In this document: positions 63,732-64,000 of the stretch, piece after piece
How positions within the stretch are numbered: the first letter of the stretch is position 1
Layout of the letters: each line of letters begins with the position of its first letter
Notes under the pieces: generated by a model
Database searches by the model: none
What the model saw: the letters and a program-made list of their open reading frames with translations, nothing else
What the model was told of the DNA's origin: nothing
From: an uncultured Clostridium sp.
Lineage (GTDB): Bacteria; Bacillota; Clostridia; Lachnospirales; Lachnospiraceae
Length of the DNA: 64,000 bases
Assembly (NCBI GenBank): GCA_947178445.1
Contig: CAMWYJ010000001.1
Location: forward strand, 124,001-188,000
Reading direction: 5' to 3'
Translations under genes and position numbers: made by a program

Positions 63732-64000
63732 TTATGATTTCTTGACTTTTACACTCTTTCCGATACCTTTTGCCTTCAAAAGCTTCTTATATGTGCCCAG
63801 CTTCTTGCCCGGTACTTTGATGACTGCCTTCTTATGGATTCCCTTAAAAGCATTCTTACCGACCTTTGATGAAGTAAGCTTCGTGGTCTTCACGGTAATT
63901 TTTTTCAGACTCTTGCATCCATAAAAGGCATTCTTACCAATCTTTGTTATGTTTGCCGGTATCGTTACAGCTTTTATTTTCTTATTATCCTTAAACGCAT
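63732..64000 (-). CDS. BspA-type leucine-rich-repeat surface protein (partial, N-terminus beyond window)
   Basis: The visible 89 residues are a C-terminal part ending KSVKVKKS. They contain repeats of the BspA kind: VTIPANITKIGKNAFYGCKSLKKITV and VGKNAFKGIHKKAVIKVP, followed by the typical KLGTYKKLLKAKGIGKS closing segment. Such Treponema-type LRR proteins are often secreted and bind host or matrix proteins. The start and any signal peptide lie outside the window. It belongs to the element. Confidence 0.9.
   Translation of the reverse strand, partial: AFKDNKKIKAVTIPANITKIGKNAFYGCKSLKKITVKTTKLTSSKVGKNAFKGIHKKAVIKVPGKKLGTYKKLLKAKGIGKSVKVKKS

Larger units (their letters stand above)
49155..64000. 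mobile_element. Integrative conjugative element, left end (continues beyond window)
   Basis: From the tRNA remnant to the window edge the gene content is typical of a Clostridia conjugative element: tyrosine integrase, Xre regulator, replication-initiator-like protein, VirB4 components, a cell-wall hydrolase, SSB and a surface adhesin. Relaxase, coupling protein, VirB6 and the second attachment site are not seen and should lie to the right. The integrase-dGTPase part is clearly more AT-rich than the housekeeping genes. Confidence 0.9.

Overview
The window looks like a chromosomal segment of a spore-forming, low-GC Gram-positive anaerobe, most likely a Lachnospiraceae (Clostridia) relative of Roseburia, Agathobacter or Eubacterium. 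The evidence is AT-rich intergenic DNA, strong GGAGG ribosome-binding sites, a dcw cluster running into spoIIGA-sigE-sigG, glycogen genes, a FliD-like protein, and a Clostridia-type conjugative element. No 16S rRNA lies here, so the genus is inference.

From 1 to about 16.5 kb there is a metabolic block. argC (cut by the window start) diverges from argG; argH, a small acidic protein, nadB and nadC form one leftward operon; argD, mscS and glgB follow. Embedded in this block is a small odd region (6.99-10.8 kb): a VirD4/TraG-like protein that has lost its ATPase motifs, a FliD-like coiled protein, an orphan LytTR regulator whose receiver lacks its phosphoacceptor, a 52-residue membrane protein and a LUD-domain protein.

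From 16.7 to 33.5 kb, read leftwards, is the division, wall and early sporulation superoperon: mraZ-rsmH-ftsL, two class B penicillin-binding proteins, mraY, murD, ftsW, murA, ftsQ, ftsZ, spoIIGA, sigE, sigG. The regulatory signals are unusually readable: five 10-bp-spaced MraZ boxes at the mraZ promoter, a 22-bp-spaced Spo0A-type promoter at spoIIGA, and a hairpin over the sigG ribosome-binding site. ftsA, murE, murF, murG, murB and murC are absent from this cluster.

From 33.8 to 49 kb are lgt, ychF, three uncharacterised membrane-protein genes, yebC, an AI-2E-type exporter, a rightward AAA ATPase/LysR pair, a 250-bp nested palindromic element, serS, glgA and a three-gene operon (DUF5685-like, DnaJ-domain, HD nucleotidase).

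From about 49.16 kb to the end of the window is one end of an integrative conjugative element (ICE), inserted into the 3' end of a tRNA gene (a 23-bp remnant and the tRNA terminator remain). It carries a tyrosine integrase, an Xre regulator, a dGTPase-family cargo gene, a replication-initiator-like wHTH protein behind a leader terminator, a type I toxin-antitoxin pair too short for ordinary gene calling, a three-domain peptidoglycan hydrolase, VirB4 split over two genes, SSB, and a 1450-residue thioester adhesin with an unusual double-anchored C-terminus. The relaxase, active coupling protein and far attachment site must lie beyond 64 kb. At the right edge a BspA-type leucine-rich-repeat protein is cut off.
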